Positions 38,073-49,020 are shown, numbered from the stretch's first letter. The stretch: 64,000 nucleotides of DNA from Tolypothrix brevis GSE-NOS-MK-07-07A (GCA_019358985.1 JAHHIJ010000001.1:62001-126000); one strand, 5' to 3'. Made by a program: numbers and translations. The notes: generated from the letters alone by a model not told the origin.

Positions 38073-38537
38073 TTACAATGCATGTGTCACACATACGCGA
38101 AACCTCAGACAATATCTTTGTTCAGCATACAAGCTTCGCAACGCCTGTATAACTTTTTGTGACAAAGCAAACTTGATGGTAGCAATTAATTGTCCCCATC
38201 GTTTTAATTCTTCTAAGGCGTTACTTTGCCCAAATTTTTGCGCGTAAAACTTGCACCAATAATCGGGAACGTGATTAGTTTTTAGCTTACGCCAACGCTT
38301 GGCAAGAGCGAGAAAATCTTCTACTGTAGGAGGTGCAACTCCTAAAATTGGAGGTATGTCAGCGTAACTGACAAATCTACTCATGCCGTCAGCCACGACC
38401 AAAATCATATATCTCCACAAGCGGATTTCTTTAATTTTACCAGCATCAATGTTGAAAAGCAGAGCGATCGCCTCAACTGTGACGAATCTAGATAAAGGAT
38501 TAATTTCGTTTGACTCTTGCTTAATTATTGCTATCAT
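38073..38537 (-). CDS. Hypothetical protein, possibly helix-rich
   Basis: 154 aa, ATG start. No known motif; predicted soluble with mixed helices and an N-terminal part that resembles a winged-helix-like fold only loosely (RFVTVEAIALLFNIDAGKI). It contains a HIP1 site, as native genes here do. Convergent with the XRE gene at 37704 and divergent from the one at 38648. Real but unassigned; moderate doubt. Confidence 0.5.
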   Translation of the reverse strand: MIAIIKQESNEINPLSRFVTVEAIALLFNIDAGKIKEIRLWRYMILVVADGMSRFVSYADIPPILGVAPPTVEDFLALAKRWRKLKTNHVPDYWCKFYAQKFGQSNALEELKRWGQLIATIKFALSQKVIQALRSLYAEQRYCLRFRVCVTHAL

Positions 38538-38647
38538 GGAATTAGATTTAATGTTATTCAGGCGATCGCTTGATGAGCTAAACTCTACGGCGATCGCTTT
38601 TTGTTACTTTATTTATATTAAAGACCAATAATAGTCTGTTGTCAAGC

Positions 38648-38860
38648 ATGGGATTGGTGAGATTGCGGATAAAAGAGTATGCCGGAGAGAAAGGCTGGAC
38701 GCTCAAGGAAGTTTCTGATCGATCAGGAGTTGCTTACACGACGCTAAAGAATTATGCTCGATCTTCTGGATTGGCAAGCGTTGACGTAACTTCTCTACAC
38801 AAATTGGCGCAGACGTTTGACGTGTTGATTGAAGATTTATACGAAATTGTGCAAGAGTAG
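38648..38860 (+). CDS. Small XRE-family HTH regulator
   Basis: 70 aa from the ATG at 38648 (a TTG three codons earlier is possible). It is nearly all one Cro/C1 helix-turn-helix (WTLKEVSDRSGVAYTTLKNY ending in LIEDLYEIVQ). Only a weak ribosome site. Size and fold match stand-alone regulators or antitoxin-like proteins; no toxin gene is adjacent. Confidence 0.78.
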   Translation: MGLVRLRIKEYAGEKGWTLKEVSDRSGVAYTTLKNYARSSGLASVDVTSLHKLAQTFDVLIEDLYEIVQE

Positions 38861-38997
38861 GAAAGGTAATTGCGACCTTTACGGGTGCTAAGGGACTTGA
38901 TAGTTTGCGCTATCTTATTCAAGTAGTGCGATCGCTAACTGTATTTTTTCCTATAGCGCGATAAGATTCAAAACAAGAATTGTATTAAAGTATTTAA

Positions 38998-39981
38998 ATG
39001 GCAGAAACTTTATTCTTCAACGCCCTACGAGAAGCCATTGACGAAGAAATGGCACGCGATCAGAGCGTATTCGTTCTCGGTGAAGACGTAGGACATTATG
39101 GCGGATCTTACAAAGTCACCAAAGACCTATATCAAAAATACGGTGAACTGCGAATTCTCGACACCCCCATTGCCGAAAACAGCTTTACTGGAATGGCAGT
39201 AGGGGCAGCGATGACCGGCTTAAGACCGATAATCGAAGGCATGAACATGGGCTTTTTGCTGCTTGCCTTTAACCAAATATCTAATAACGCCGGGATGTTA
39301 CGCTATACTTCTGGCGGAAACTTTAAAATACCAATGGTAATTCGCGGTCCAGGAGGGGTAGGACGGCAACTAGGGGCAGAACATTCCCAACGATTAGAAA
39401 CATACTTTCAAGCTGTTCCTGGCTTAAAAATTGTTACCTGCTCAACACCTTACAACGCCAAAGGATTGTTGAAATCAGCGATCCGCAATGATAACCCAGT
39501 ATTATTCTTTGAACACGTTCTGCTTTACAACTTGAAAGAAGACCTACCAGAAGAAGAATATTTACTGCCATTAGATAAAGCAGAAATTGTGCGTCCTGGG
39601 AAAGATGTGACAATCATCACTTATTCACGGATGCGGTATCATGTAATCCAAGCAGTGAAAGTTCTGGAAAAACAAGGTTATGACCCAGAAGTAATTGACT
39701 TGATCTCCTTGAAACCGCTGGATATGGATACTATCGGTGAATCAGTGCGGAAAACTCATCGCGTGATAATTGTTGAAGAAGCAATGCGAACTGGTGGTAT
39801 AGCTGCCGAATTAATTGCTTGTATTAACGATCGCCTGTTTGATGAATTAGATGCGCCAGTCTTGCGACTTTCTTCCCAAGATATTCCCACACCTTACAAT
39901 GGCAATTTAGAGCGCTTAACAATTGTTCAACCAGAGCAAATAGTCGAAGCTGTAGAAAAAATGGTAGCTTTGCGAGTTTAG
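38998..39981 (+). CDS. pdhB: Pyruvate dehydrogenase E1 component, beta subunit
   Basis: 327 aa, normal length, ATG start. Transketolase-like pyrimidine-binding half ([18 protein letters not shown], with the TPP-activating Glu in [15 protein letters not shown]) and C-terminal half ([11 protein letters not shown]). Works with PdhA, E2 and E3 to make acetyl-CoA; the alpha subunit is encoded elsewhere, as usual in cyanobacteria. Followed by secD on the same strand after 170 bases holding heptamer repeats. Confidence 0.95.
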   Translation: MAETLFFNALREAIDEEMARDQSVFVLGEDVGHYGGSYKVTKDLYQKYGELRILDTPIAENSFTGMAVGAAMTGLRPIIEGMNMGFLLLAFNQISNNAGMLRYTSGGNFKIPMVIRGPGGVGRQLGAEHSQRLETYFQAVPGLKIVTCSTPYNAKGLLKSAIRNDNPVLFFEHVLLYNLKEDLPEEEYLLPLDKAEIVRPGKDVTIITYSRMRYHVIQAVKVLEKQGYDPEVIDLISLKPLDMDTIGESVRKTHRVIIVEEAMRTGGIAAELIACINDRLFDELDAPVLRLSSQDIPTPYNGNLERLTIVQPEQIVEAVEKMVALRV

Positions 39982-39984
39982 AAT

Positions 39985-40048
39985 TGGGGACTGGGGACTG
40001 GGGAGATGAGGGAGATGAGGGAGATGAGGGAGATTAGGGAGATGAGGG
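39985..40048 (+). repeat. Short tandem repeats GGGGACT and GGGAGATGA
   Basis: Heptamer GGGGACT repeated at 39987-40002, then about five copies of the nonamer GGGAGATGA at 40001-40048. GGGGACT is the reverse of the CCCCAGT-type STRR heptamers known from heterocystous cyanobacteria. Confidence 0.7.
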
Positions 40049-40151
40049 ACAAGGAGTTCATCCTCCCAATGCGATAGTGCCCATTGCCCCAGTCCCTTCA
40101 TAAGTCGTTAAAATAGCGCTATCATAGCCTTTGTCAGTTGCGAGTTATGGT

Positions 40152-41567
40152 ATGCAAAGACAGCGATCGCTATTAGCCTTGATTTTAGTTATGGTAATTG
40201 CCGCAATTACGGTGATTGCGACAATTCCGATTCCGCTAGGACTGGATTTACGCGGAGGTTCACAGCTAACAATTCAGGTGAAACCAACAGCGGAGATTAA
40301 GCAAATCACCGAACGCGAATTGGAAGCTGTGAAAAGAGTAGTTGAAGGACGCATCAACGGACTTGGTGTTTCTGAACCACTGATTCAAACGGTGGGTTCA
40401 GACAAAATTTTAGTGCAACTACCGGGAGTTAATGACCCAGAACAAGCAGAACGAGTTCTGGGAGGTACTGCACAGCTAGAATTCCGTCTGCAAAAAGCCG
40501 GTACAGAAACTCAATTGTTTGCTTTTCAAAGATCGAAAGAGGAATTGAAAGCAAAACAACAAGAATTGATTAAAACTAAAGACGCAGCCGCCATTGCGAA
40601 AAATAAAGAAGAGTTACAAAATAATAATCAAGCGATCGCTGAATTATTTGAAAGTACCAACCCGCCTTTAACTGGTAAATTCCTCAAAGATGCCTATGGT
40701 GAACCCACTCAACAAGGCAGCAACTGGAATGTTGCCATTCGTTTTGATACTAAGGGTGGGGAATTATTTGCCCAACTAACAAAAAGCCTCGCTGGTACTG
40801 GTCGAAGTATTGGTATATTTTTGGATAATGAATCCATTAGCGCTCCTAGCGTCGGTCCAGAATTTGCTGCCGCAGGTATTACCGGTGGTGCTGCCGTCAT
40901 TACAGGTAGATTTACGGCACAGGAAGCAAACGATTTAGGTGTACAATTACGCGGTGGGGCATTACCAGTACCAGTAGAAATTGCCGAAAGACGCACAGTC
41001 GGTGCAACCCTGGGTAAAGACAGCATTCAACGCAGTATTTATGCTGGCATTGGTGGTCTGAGTTTAGTATTAATTTTTATGGTGGTGTATTATCGATTAC
41101 CAGGATTTATTGCCGATATATCGTTAGTAATCTACTCTTTGCTGACTTGGGCTTGCTTTGCTTTATTAGGTATCACTCTCACACTGCCAGGAATTGCCGG
41201 ATTTATTCTCAGTATAGGGATGGCTGTTGACGCTAACGTACTAATTTTTGAGCGCACGCGGGAAGAATTACAATCAGGTAAAAAACTGTATCGTTCTGTA
41301 GAATCTGGTTTTTACCGAGCATTTTCTAGTATTTTAGATAGTAATGTTACCACATGGATTGCTTGCGCTGCTTTGTTCTGGCTGGGGTCTGGGTTAGTTA
41401 AAGGCTTTGCCCTAACTTTGGCTTTGGGTGTAGCAGTTAGTATGTTTACAGCGATTACCTGTAGTCGGACACTTTTGTTTTTGGCAATTTCAATTCCCGC
41501 ATTGAAGAAGCCAGAACTTTTCTCTCCTAACCTGCCAAACTCAAATAAGGCAGAAGTAGCTCAATGA
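40152..41567 (+). CDS. secD: Protein translocase subunit SecD
   Basis: 471 aa from the ATG at 40152 ([11 protein letters not shown]); a TTG 21 bases earlier is rejected on family start. First membrane segment at about 8-28, then [10 protein letters not shown], a large periplasmic/lumenal loop (about 30-290), and five further membrane segments at 295-455. With SecF it pulls preproteins through SecYEG using the ion gradient. The stop overlaps the secF start (ATGA), so both are cotranslated. Confidence 0.96.
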   Translation: MQRQRSLLALILVMVIAAITVIATIPIPLGLDLRGGSQLTIQVKPTAEIKQITERELEAVKRVVEGRINGLGVSEPLIQTVGSDKILVQLPGVNDPEQAERVLGGTAQLEFRLQKAGTETQLFAFQRSKEELKAKQQELIKTKDAAAIAKNKEELQNNNQAIAELFESTNPPLTGKFLKDAYGEPTQQGSNWNVAIRFDTKGGELFAQLTKSLAGTGRSIGIFLDNESISAPSVGPEFAAAGITGGAAVITGRFTAQEANDLGVQLRGGALPVPVEIAERRTVGATLGKDSIQRSIYAGIGGLSLVLIFMVVYYRLPGFIADISLVIYSLLTWACFALLGITLTLPGIAGFILSIGMAVDANVLIFERTREELQSGKKLYRSVESGFYRAFSSILDSNVTTWIACAALFWLGSGLVKGFALTLALGVAVSMFTAITCSRTLLFLAISIPALKKPELFSPNLPNSNKAEVAQ

Positions 41568-42514
41568 AACTAAGTATAAATAAATCGCGATCGCTTTGGT
41601 GGACTATTTCTTCTGTCATTATCATCATTGGTATCATCTCAATGGTGATTTCTTGGCAAACTCCGGGAATCAAAGCACCACTGCGTCCCAGTTTGGATTT
41701 TATCGGTGGTACGCGCTTGCAATTTGAACGCGATTGTACAAAACCCGGTAATTGCGACAAACCAATCGATATTACCGCTGTTCGGGAAGTAGCCAAAGAA
41801 CAGGGATTAGGCGATAGTAACATTCAACTTGCTGGTGAGAATGGCGTCACAATTCGCACAAAAGATTTGAATGTCGATCAACGCAGCAAATTACAAAACG
41901 CCTTAAGCGAAAAAATCGGCGTTTTTGACCCGCAAAAAAATCAACTTGACTCCGTAGGTCCTACATTAGGGGCAGAACTATTTAGGTCTGGTTTATTAGC
42001 TCTCCTCGTTTCCTTTGTTGGCATCACCGTCTACATGAGCTTTCGCTTTCAGTTAGACTATGCCATTTTTGCGATTATTGCTTTGTTTCACGACATCTTG
42101 ATTACAACAGGGATGTTTTCCATTTTCGGTTTGGTATTTGGCACTGAAGTTGATAGTCTGTTCATTGTCGCCCTGTTAACAATTACAGGTTTTTCAGTCA
42201 ATGATACCGTAGTCATTTACGATCGCATTCGCGAAACTGTCAAAACTAATCCTAATCGATCAATTAATGATATTGTAGACGATGCAGTAAACCAAACCTT
42301 AGCACGGTCAATCAACACAACTTTAACCGTGTTGCTGACATTATTTTCTATCTTTTTCTTTGGTGGCGAAACTTTGCATAACTTCGCCCTAGCCTTGATT
42401 ATTGGCTTTATAATGGGCGCTTATTCTAGTATATTCATCGCCAGCACTCTTTTAGCTTGGTGGCGCGATCGCACCGGTTCATCCACACCCACTACAGAAC
42501 CAATAGATGCATAA
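41564..42514 (+). CDS. secF: Protein translocase subunit SecF
   Basis: 316 aa, ATG start four bases inside the secD stop. Six membrane segments; [10 protein letters not shown] is the family motif after the first, and [15 protein letters not shown] is the conserved segment of the fourth/fifth membrane helices. Partner of SecD. Confidence 0.96.
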   Translation: MKLSINKSRSLWWTISSVIIIIGIISMVISWQTPGIKAPLRPSLDFIGGTRLQFERDCTKPGNCDKPIDITAVREVAKEQGLGDSNIQLAGENGVTIRTKDLNVDQRSKLQNALSEKIGVFDPQKNQLDSVGPTLGAELFRSGLLALLVSFVGITVYMSFRFQLDYAIFAIIALFHDILITTGMFSIFGLVFGTEVDSLFIVALLTITGFSVNDTVVIYDRIRETVKTNPNRSINDIVDDAVNQTLARSINTTLTVLLTLFSIFFFGGETLHNFALALIIGFIMGAYSSIFIASTLLAWWRDRTGSSTPTTEPIDA

Positions 42515-42526
42515 AGGTGAAGTTTA

Positions 42527-42550
42527 GTCAATAGTCAATAGTCAATAGTT
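42527..42550 (+). repeat. TAGTCAA heptamer repeat
   Basis: Three tandem copies (TAGTCAATAGTCAATAGTCA) between secF and the next gene. Short tandemly repeated heptamer of the STRR class. Confidence 0.65.
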
Positions 42551-42593
42551 ATCCTTGTCCCCCCTCCTCCCATTCTCCCTATTCTCCTAGCCT

Positions 42594-42992
42594 ATGGATG
42601 AATTTGAAAAACCGCCAATAACAGATGCATCTTTTGCTCTACAAGTAGAAAAGCTACACCGATTGACAGTATATGGTAGATGGCTGCTCTGCCTATTATT
42701 GTGGATCACCCTTGCACCGATTTGCTTGTGGTCTTTGCGTGAAGAAATTGTTCTCTGGCAACAATATTTTACCTGGATGGCGGTGCGCTATGCACTTTTT
42801 TATCATCCATTCTCTAGTATTGGTTTAGCTTTTTGTATCGGGATGACTACTGCTGTTTTAGTTTGGCAAAGTCGGAATATCTTAATGGGTTTACCACACC
42901 AAGAACAGCAACGTTTAGAAAAACAAGTTTGTCGAATACGTCAACAAGGATCGAGTCATCCACTGTGGAAGTGGATTGTCAATAAATCTTGA
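42594..42992 (+). CDS. Small two-helix membrane protein downstream of secDF
   Basis: 132 aa, ATG start. Two membrane segments at about 27-46 (WLLCLLLWITLAPICLW) and 72-92 (SIGLAFCIGMTTAVLVW); the ends are cytosolic-looking and charged. No known motif. Same strand and 79 bases after secF, so it may be cotranscribed; conserved in cyanobacteria as far as I recall. Function unknown. Confidence 0.7.
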   Translation: MDEFEKPPITDASFALQVEKLHRLTVYGRWLLCLLLWITLAPICLWSLREEIVLWQQYFTWMAVRYALFYHPFSSIGLAFCIGMTTAVLVWQSRNILMGLPHQEQQRLEKQVCRIRQQGSSHPLWKWIVNKS

Positions 42993-43166
42993 AGTATAAA
43001 ATTTTAATTCAATATAGCCAAGAGTCAAAACTCAAAACTCAAGAGAAACTGTTCTTGACCGTTGACTAGTATATTGTGTTTTTAATCTTATATACTACTA
43101 TAGCTATCTTAAAAAACTTGATATCATGTCTGTTTAATTAACAGTAACAAAAACGTCGCAACCGTC

Positions 43167-43191
43167 GTAGAGACGTTCCGGTGGAACGTCT
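43167..43191. repeat. GTAGAGACGTTCC palindrome bordering a broken gene
   Basis: GTAGAGACGTTCC-GGT-GGAACGTCTT. The right end runs straight into the surviving reading frame of a GNAT gene (43194 on), so the element or a deletion next to it removed the gene start. Confidence 0.65.
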
Positions 43192-43193
43192 TT

Positions 43194-43399
43194 TGGGAAG
43201 CAACCTGGTAGAAACGGTTTTGAGTCATCCGCACATGCAGAGAGTTGAGCGCGTGTATCTGATGACAACACACCAACAAGAATTCTACAAAAAAATTGGT
43301 TTCCAGAGCAATTCTAGCACCACGATGGTGTTATACAATCAACCTAACCTTAATTTGCCGACTCCGGAAATCCAGCTTCAGAAATCATCAGGGGGATAG
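43194..43399 (+). pseudogene. 3' remnant of a GNAT acetyltransferase gene
   Basis: 68 codons that match the C-terminal end of a GNAT fold: LGSNLVETVLSHPH, then VERVYLMTTHQQEFYKKIGF, then SSTTMVLYN. The acetyl-CoA loop (RxxGxG/A) and everything before it is missing; the bases upstream are a palindromic repeat and non-coding sequence. No start codon with a binding site. The end overlaps the convergent histidine-kinase-like gene by 50 bases. Confidence 0.75.
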
Positions 43400-44270
43400 A
43401 AACTTGTAGCCTACTAAAATGCTCAGTTGATTCATTCCTAACAGAAGAAACAATTTCTAACTTTCCCCCCATCAATTCCAACAAAGTTTGATTTATTAAC
43501 AGTCTCATTCCTGGCGAAAAAGGAGCATTTTGCTTGTCAGTATCAGGCAGTTTATATTCAGATTTAATTAAATCTATTGGCTCACTAATAGGGATAGCAC
43601 TAGTTGGCACATCCAAGTAAATATGAATAAATTTACTTGGAGGTGAACAAGCAGTTGAAATACAAATACTGCCTTCCTCCATCTGAGTAATCGAAGTATC
43701 TACTAGATTGAGCAATACTTGCCTTAACCAGCGGGGATCTGCCAAAACATAAATTTCTGGATCAGGTGGCAAAAGTTGCAAGGTAAAATTGCGATTTGCC
43801 GCCAGCATATAAGTTAAGCTATGAACTTCTTGCAAAACTTCTGCTAAAGATTGGGGCTGAATATCTAATTTGTTGCTACCATATTCTGTCCTGGAGACTT
43901 TGAGAATTTCATCAATTAACTTGAGTAACTTTAGCGCTCGTTCGTGAGCTTGGGTGATAAATTCTCGTTCCTCTGCCGCATCTTCACATAAATCTGACAA
44001 AATTAACTGATGTAAACCAATTAAACCATTAAGAGGCGATCGCAATTCATGAGTAGTCCGTGCTAAAAATCCCGCTTTAAACTGGCTCATTTCCTTAGCC
44101 ATTTGATACGCCAGCATTAGATGCTTCATTTCTTGCTCAAGTGCTGATACATCCTGCTTTTCAGACACGACAGGTGGGCTAGGTGGCGTTTCTCGTCGCG
44201 TAAATAACCCACTCAAACTCAGCCCCAATACTATTCCCACTCCCAAATATACCCAGTTACTCCAATCCAT
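43350..44270 (-). CDS. Histidine-kinase-like protein with degenerate ATPase domain
   Basis: 306 aa, ATG start. One N-terminal membrane anchor (about 5-24), a short coiled linker, and a HisKA domain with the phospho-His in FLARTTHELRSPLNGLIG (about 75). The HATPase part keeps an N-box (LRQVLLNLVDTSI), but where DxGxG should stand the sequence is IYLDVPTSAIP, and no second G-box is seen. It may therefore be a dimerising or sensing partner and not an active kinase. No response regulator is next to it. Confidence 0.75.
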   Translation of the reverse strand: MDWSNWVYLGVGIVLGLSLSGLFTRRETPPSPPVVSEKQDVSALEQEMKHLMLAYQMAKEMSQFKAGFLARTTHELRSPLNGLIGLHQLILSDLCEDAAEEREFITQAHERALKLLKLIDEILKVSRTEYGSNKLDIQPQSLAEVLQEVHSLTYMLAANRNFTLQLLPPDPEIYVLADPRWLRQVLLNLVDTSITQMEEGSICISTACSPPSKFIHIYLDVPTSAIPISEPIDLIKSEYKLPDTDKQNAPFSPGMRLLINQTLLELMGGKLEIVSSVRNESTEHFSRLQVSIPLMISEAGFPESAN

Positions 44271-44676
44271 AAATTTGACAATATCAAGTTATTAATTAAC
44301 CATCAAGAAAAGCGAAGCAAAATTCCCAAGTTTTTAGTCCGCAAATCCTAAGCTGTAGGTAAAGATTTTTCTGTTTTGTGATTTATTTGAAATTTGAAGA
44401 GAAAAATCAGCAGTTTTTATATTCAGCACCCATTTGACAAAACTGCTCTATTCCTATCAACCAGCATACTCCTTGATTTTGACTTCCTTGGAGAAATTCT
44501 AACTTCCCATTACCAAAATTTAGCCCAAAGATATCAGATAAGTCAGAATTCAGGAGTCAGAATAAAATTAAGTAAAAAAATATACAGAATAATCCTTGTA
44601 TACTGTCAAATCATAGATTTTGGCGTTTTTGTCTTACAGCAGTTTTGTCACTCAGAGTAATAGAAGAGCGATAGTG
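44271..44676. other. Gap between divergent-reading neighbours, no gene accepted
   Basis: 406 bases upstream of the histidine-kinase-like gene and downstream of the tsaC-like gene. An 88-codon frame at 44394-44660 (+) has no ribosome site and unlikely composition, so it is not called. No repeat or RNA seen. Confidence 0.5.
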
Positions 44677-45267
44677 TCAAAACTCTAATTTAATTGCACC
44701 TTGTCGCAAAATTTGCCAACTGCTCCCAGTCCATTTAGCAACAGTCGAAGGTACACCAATTCCTGGTATTTCTCCTTGGAATTCTGTTTCTGCTAAAGTC
44801 AGAACATCGGGAAACTGAGATGCAATTTCTGTTATTGACTGCAAAGCAGGTTGACCTGACAAATTAGCGCTTGTAGTGGCAAGGGGACCTGTTTGCGCTA
44901 AAATATTTTGAGCGATCGCACTCTTCGGTACTCGTATCCCAATTGTCATCGACTCTGTAGGATTCATTCTTTTTGGCACACATTCTGACGCTGGTAACAC
45001 CAATGTCAACGCTCCCGGCAAATACTTATCCATAACTGAGCGCCAAATTTTATACTCTTCATCACTACCTACCACATAAGACCACAAATCTTCTACATCT
45101 GCTGCCATCAAAATCAAAGGTTTATCTTGGCTGCGTTGTTTCGCTGCAAAAATTAATTCTGCTTTTTCTGGTAACGCTGCGAGTGCGGGAACAGTATCTG
45201 TAGGAAAGCTTACTAAAAAGCCAGCGCAAGCACCAGCAATTAAATCAACTAAAGAAACTTGCGTCAT
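44677..45267 (-). CDS. tsaC: L-threonylcarbamoyladenylate synthase (TsaC/Sua5/YrdC family)
   Basis: 196 aa from the ATG at 45267; the frame is open to a GTG at 45309, but MTQVSLVDLIAGACAGF is the family-like start. Motifs: FPTDTVPALAALPEKAE, FAAKQRSQDKPLIL (KxR lysine and Arg) and GPLATTSANLSG, with the C-terminal VPSTVAKW. Makes threonylcarbamoyl-AMP from threonine, bicarbonate and ATP for tRNA t6A. The transferase TsaD is also encoded in this window (50864-51916). Confidence 0.9.
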   Translation of the reverse strand: MTQVSLVDLIAGACAGFLVSFPTDTVPALAALPEKAELIFAAKQRSQDKPLILMAADVEDLWSYVVGSDEEYKIWRSVMDKYLPGALTLVLPASECVPKRMNPTESMTIGIRVPKSAIAQNILAQTGPLATTSANLSGQPALQSITEIASQFPDVLTLAETEFQGEIPGIGVPSTVAKWTGSSWQILRQGAIKLEF

Positions 45268-45483
45268 ATTAATTAACTTATATTTATTTTGCAAATCTGT
45301 ATTTAACACTCAACTAACTACATCGCAACTATGACTTTTTCTCATATAAATAAAATTTATACAAATAACATAATAATTACTGTTATACAGGTATAAAATT
45401 TGGTATTTATGATTCATATTCTATCGCTAATAGCAAGTTGATATTATGCTGTTATCCACTAGCAATTCTAAATCACGTTCGGT

Positions 45484-46389
45484 CTAACAACGCCTTGCAA
45501 CGGCAAAGCGTTTAATTCCGGCTAAATCGGCATGAATTTCAATTTCATCATAGCTACCTTGATTTTGCAACATTTCCCGCACTGCATCTGCCTGTCCTGC
45601 CATCATCTCAAGCAACCACAAGCCACCAGGTCGTAAGTAAGCAGGAGAAATATTTATCAAATGGCGGATGCAATGTAAGCCGTCAGCACCACCATCCAGA
45701 GCTAGATGTGGTTCATGGTCAACTACCTCTGGTTGTAGCGTAGAAACGGTGCTGGTGGGGATATAAGGCGGGTTTGACACCATGCCGCTAAACTGACCTT
45801 TGAGCAATTCTAGCGGCTCCCACCAAGAACCTTGATAAAAGCGAATGCGGTCAGCCAAACCGCAATTTAAAGCGTTTTTTTGGGCGATCGCTAAAGCATC
45901 TGAACTGCAATCAACAGCGTGAATTGTTGCTTTCCTAAAGACATCCGCTAATCCTAAAGCGATCGCCCCACTACCAGTCCCCAAATCCGCCCAATGACCT
46001 TGCTGTAACAGCGGATTTGTCAAGCTTGCAGCCACAGCCAAATCAATTAAACACTCAGTTTCTGGTCTAGGAATCAAAACCGCATTGGACAGCGCGATTT
46101 GAAACTTTCGCCAAGATGTAACTCCGGCAATGTACTGCACTGGCAAGCGGTCATTTAATCGTAAGAGCCAGAGATGCTCTAATTCTTCTAAAGGCAACTT
46201 TAGGGCGATCGCTGATGAATCTTTATAAGATTCCAAACGCAATGCCAAGCGGTCTAAATCAGCTACCTCTTGTAGTAACCAATCTACCTCAAAAACAGAA
46301 ACATTACTTGCGATCGCACCCTTGATTGCTGCATTTCGCCACTGCCAAAGTTCTAAACCAGAAACTAGATTTGGCTGCTTATCTACCAT
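45484..46389 (-). CDS. prmC: Peptide chain release factor N5-glutamine methyltransferase
   Basis: 301 aa from the ATG at 46389 (MVDKQPNLVSGL); the frame is open further up, but that would overlap the tic22 gene. N-terminal helical domain, then a SAM methyltransferase fold with WADLGTGSGAIALGLA and the catalytic SNPPYIP. It methylates the GGQ glutamine of RF1/RF2. Ten bases after the Tic22-like gene, so the two are probably cotranscribed. Confidence 0.95.
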   Translation of the reverse strand: MVDKQPNLVSGLELWQWRNAAIKGAIASNVSVFEVDWLLQEVADLDRLALRLESYKDSSAIALKLPLEELEHLWLLRLNDRLPVQYIAGVTSWRKFQIALSNAVLIPRPETECLIDLAVAASLTNPLLQQGHWADLGTGSGAIALGLADVFRKATIHAVDCSSDALAIAQKNALNCGLADRIRFYQGSWWEPLELLKGQFSGMVSNPPYIPTSTVSTLQPEVVDHEPHLALDGGADGLHCIRHLINISPAYLRPGGLWLLEMMAGQADAVREMLQNQGSYDEIEIHADLAGIKRFAVARRC

Positions 46390-46399
46390 GCCGAGGACC

Positions 46400-47233
46400 T
46401 TAAGGACGCTTGGGAGCCACAGCAGGCTTTTTCCCGCCACCAGATGGAGTAGCACCAGGCTTATTCCCTTCTCTGGGAAGTGTCTTGATATATTCTCTCG
46501 ACTCTGGGGATGGTACTAAGACAACTTGCGACAGCCAGGTATCGTTTTTATCCTGCAAAGTTTTAATTACACCGTCTACATCTATTACCTGGATATCAGC
46601 TTTAGGATACTTTGGCTTCACCTGAGTCAACAAACCTTGTGCGTCTTGCTTGCTTAAAAACAAAGGAATAAGTTGCTGATTCTCAGTTTTCAGTTGAATT
46701 GGCACATATCCTTGTTCTGGTGAAAACCTAACAGCAAAAACAGGCACGCTCTTAAATTGATTTACTTGCTGACCGCTTTGACGCAGCAACTCTAGCGCTC
46801 CCTTCACTTCCGTATCCACAGGTTTAAAGGCAAATAGAAGGCGATTTGGCTGATTTTTGCTTTGTTGCAATTGCTGATAAATTACCCCTAAAGGCACTGC
46901 CGTTACTTGTAGGCTTTTAACCACTTCTTCCATTTTCGGGTCTTTGCCTTTGAGACTCTGTAATTCCTTAATAAACGACTGAGCTTCCTGCCGACTCAGA
47001 TAAACACCAGTCACAGAACCAGTGGATTTTTGCCCATTTTGACCCTCAGGAATAGGACGGCTTAAAGGTAAACCTTGGGAGTTAGTAATTAAATAAACTG
47101 GTACTGAATCGAGTTTCTCTTTGACTTGTTGTTCTGTCAATGCCAGCACTGGGACATTTCCCACAAATACTGTTCCCAGCACTGTACTCCCGATTAACCC
47201 TAATGTTGCGCCCCAGCGAACCAATGATTTCAT
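46400..47233 (-). CDS. Tic22-family protein
   Basis: 277 aa from the ATG at 47233, preceded by GAGGAAAAG; longer starts lack this. Signal peptide at about 1-32 (LGLIGSTVLGTVFVGNVPVLA). Two repeated Tic22-like units follow (PVYLITNSQGLPL ... GVYLSRQEAQSFIKEL, then QQLIPLFLSKQDAQGLL). The tail is Pro/Gly/Lys-rich. Anabaena Tic22 is a periplasmic/thylakoid-lumen chaperone-like protein needed for outer-membrane biogenesis. Here it sits ahead of prmC. Confidence 0.88.
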   Translation of the reverse strand: MKSLVRWGATLGLIGSTVLGTVFVGNVPVLALTEQQVKEKLDSVPVYLITNSQGLPLSRPIPEGQNGQKSTGSVTGVYLSRQEAQSFIKELQSLKGKDPKMEEVVKSLQVTAVPLGVIYQQLQQSKNQPNRLLFAFKPVDTEVKGALELLRQSGQQVNQFKSVPVFAVRFSPEQGYVPIQLKTENQQLIPLFLSKQDAQGLLTQVKPKYPKADIQVIDVDGVIKTLQDKNDTWLSQVVLVPSPESREYIKTLPREGNKPGATPSGGGKKPAVAPKRP

Positions 47234-47650
47234 GACTTTTCCTCGCATCAATACTTTAATTAAGTCGAGACTTTGGTTGGATTGGCACAGAACCAACTTG
47301 TTTTAGTTATAGTATCGTCTTCGCCAATTGACAGTGTTATTTTTTTAATTTCGCCTACCTTTAAGGCGACAAATGCTATTTTATTGTCTTTTCTGAGGAT
47401 AGTTGACGCCATTGCCGAATGGATCGTTCCATCAATTTTAATTTTAAATGTGCTTAATATTACGCAGCCAAAAGTCAACCAAATTAACGCAAAAGCTTTA
47501 TTAGAATAGACTTAAATCATAAATTCCGCAAAATAAAATATGTATTTTTACTACTTATCTGTGATAAAATTTACTTTTTTCTCCGAAAACCCTTACTCAA
47601 ACTTTAGTAAAACTCTCAGGAAGTTTTTATTTTTTAATAAAAACCATAAA
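47234..47650. other. Gap between tRNA-Pro and the tic22 gene
   Basis: About 417 bases, low GC toward 47500-47640. Several short frames on both strands are not credible. The tic22 promoter should be near 47234-47400. Confidence 0.45.
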
Positions 47651-47682
47651 GCCCTAGATTGTGCTAATAAATCTAGGGCTTT
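47648..47682 (-). terminator. Rho-independent terminator of the tRNA-Pro gene
   Basis: Arms AAAGCCCTAGATT (47648-47660) and AATCTAGGGCTTT (47670-47682) with a 9-base loop. Read on the minus strand the stem is followed by a T-rich run (TTATGGTTTTTATT). It lies 18 bases past the tRNA 3' end. Confidence 0.75.
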
Positions 47683-47700
47683 ATCATTTCTATTATCAAA

Positions 47701-47774
47701 TCGGGATGACAGGATTTGAACCTGCGGCATCCTGCTCCCAAAGCAGGCGCGCTACCAAGCTGCGCTACATCCCG
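47701..47774 (-). tRNA. trnP-UGG: tRNA-Pro (anticodon UGG)
   Basis: Read on the minus strand it starts CGGGATGTAGCGCAGC and ends CCTGTCATCCCGA: the acceptor stem CGGGATG pairs with CATCCCG. D-arm GCGCAGCTTGGTAGCGC, anticodon stem-loop CCTGCTTTGGGAGCAGG with TGG in the loop, and T-arm with GGTTCAAATCC. Length 74 without CCA, which is not encoded. Confidence 0.95.
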
Positions 47775-48084
47775 GTTATATTAATCCACATATAGTGGTT
47801 TAATTTTAAATTGACGTGATTGCTTTGTTTAAAAGCAAAACTTTGGTACATTTACCATATTTTTGCTTTTTCAGAGCAACTACAACATCTTATCATATTT
47901 TTTGGTTGCTTAGTTAATTTATTTCATCTTCAAACTATTTTACAAATAATTTGTAAAATGCAAATACAAAAATTTGTCTTTACACGGAGAAATAAATTAA
48001 ACCCAACCCAGTCATATGATAAAAATAAGTTCTTACCATCATAACTTACTTTTTGTTAACAAGCATATTTATTTATATGAGGAA
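47775..48084. other. AT-rich gap upstream of tRNA-Pro
   Basis: 310 bases, A/T-rich; promoter of the tRNA gene expected next to 47775. No supported gene or repeat. Confidence 0.45.

Positions 48085-49020
<936 letters not shown>

Noticed and set aside
40001-40048. CRISPR-like array
   Set aside because: Units are 9 bases with no spacers, a plain tandem repeat. No CRISPR array or cas gene is visible anywhere in the window.
44394-44660. 88-codon reading frame on the plus strand
   Set aside because: Composition rich in Ile/Ser/Phe like random AT-rich DNA, no binding site, no recognisable motif.
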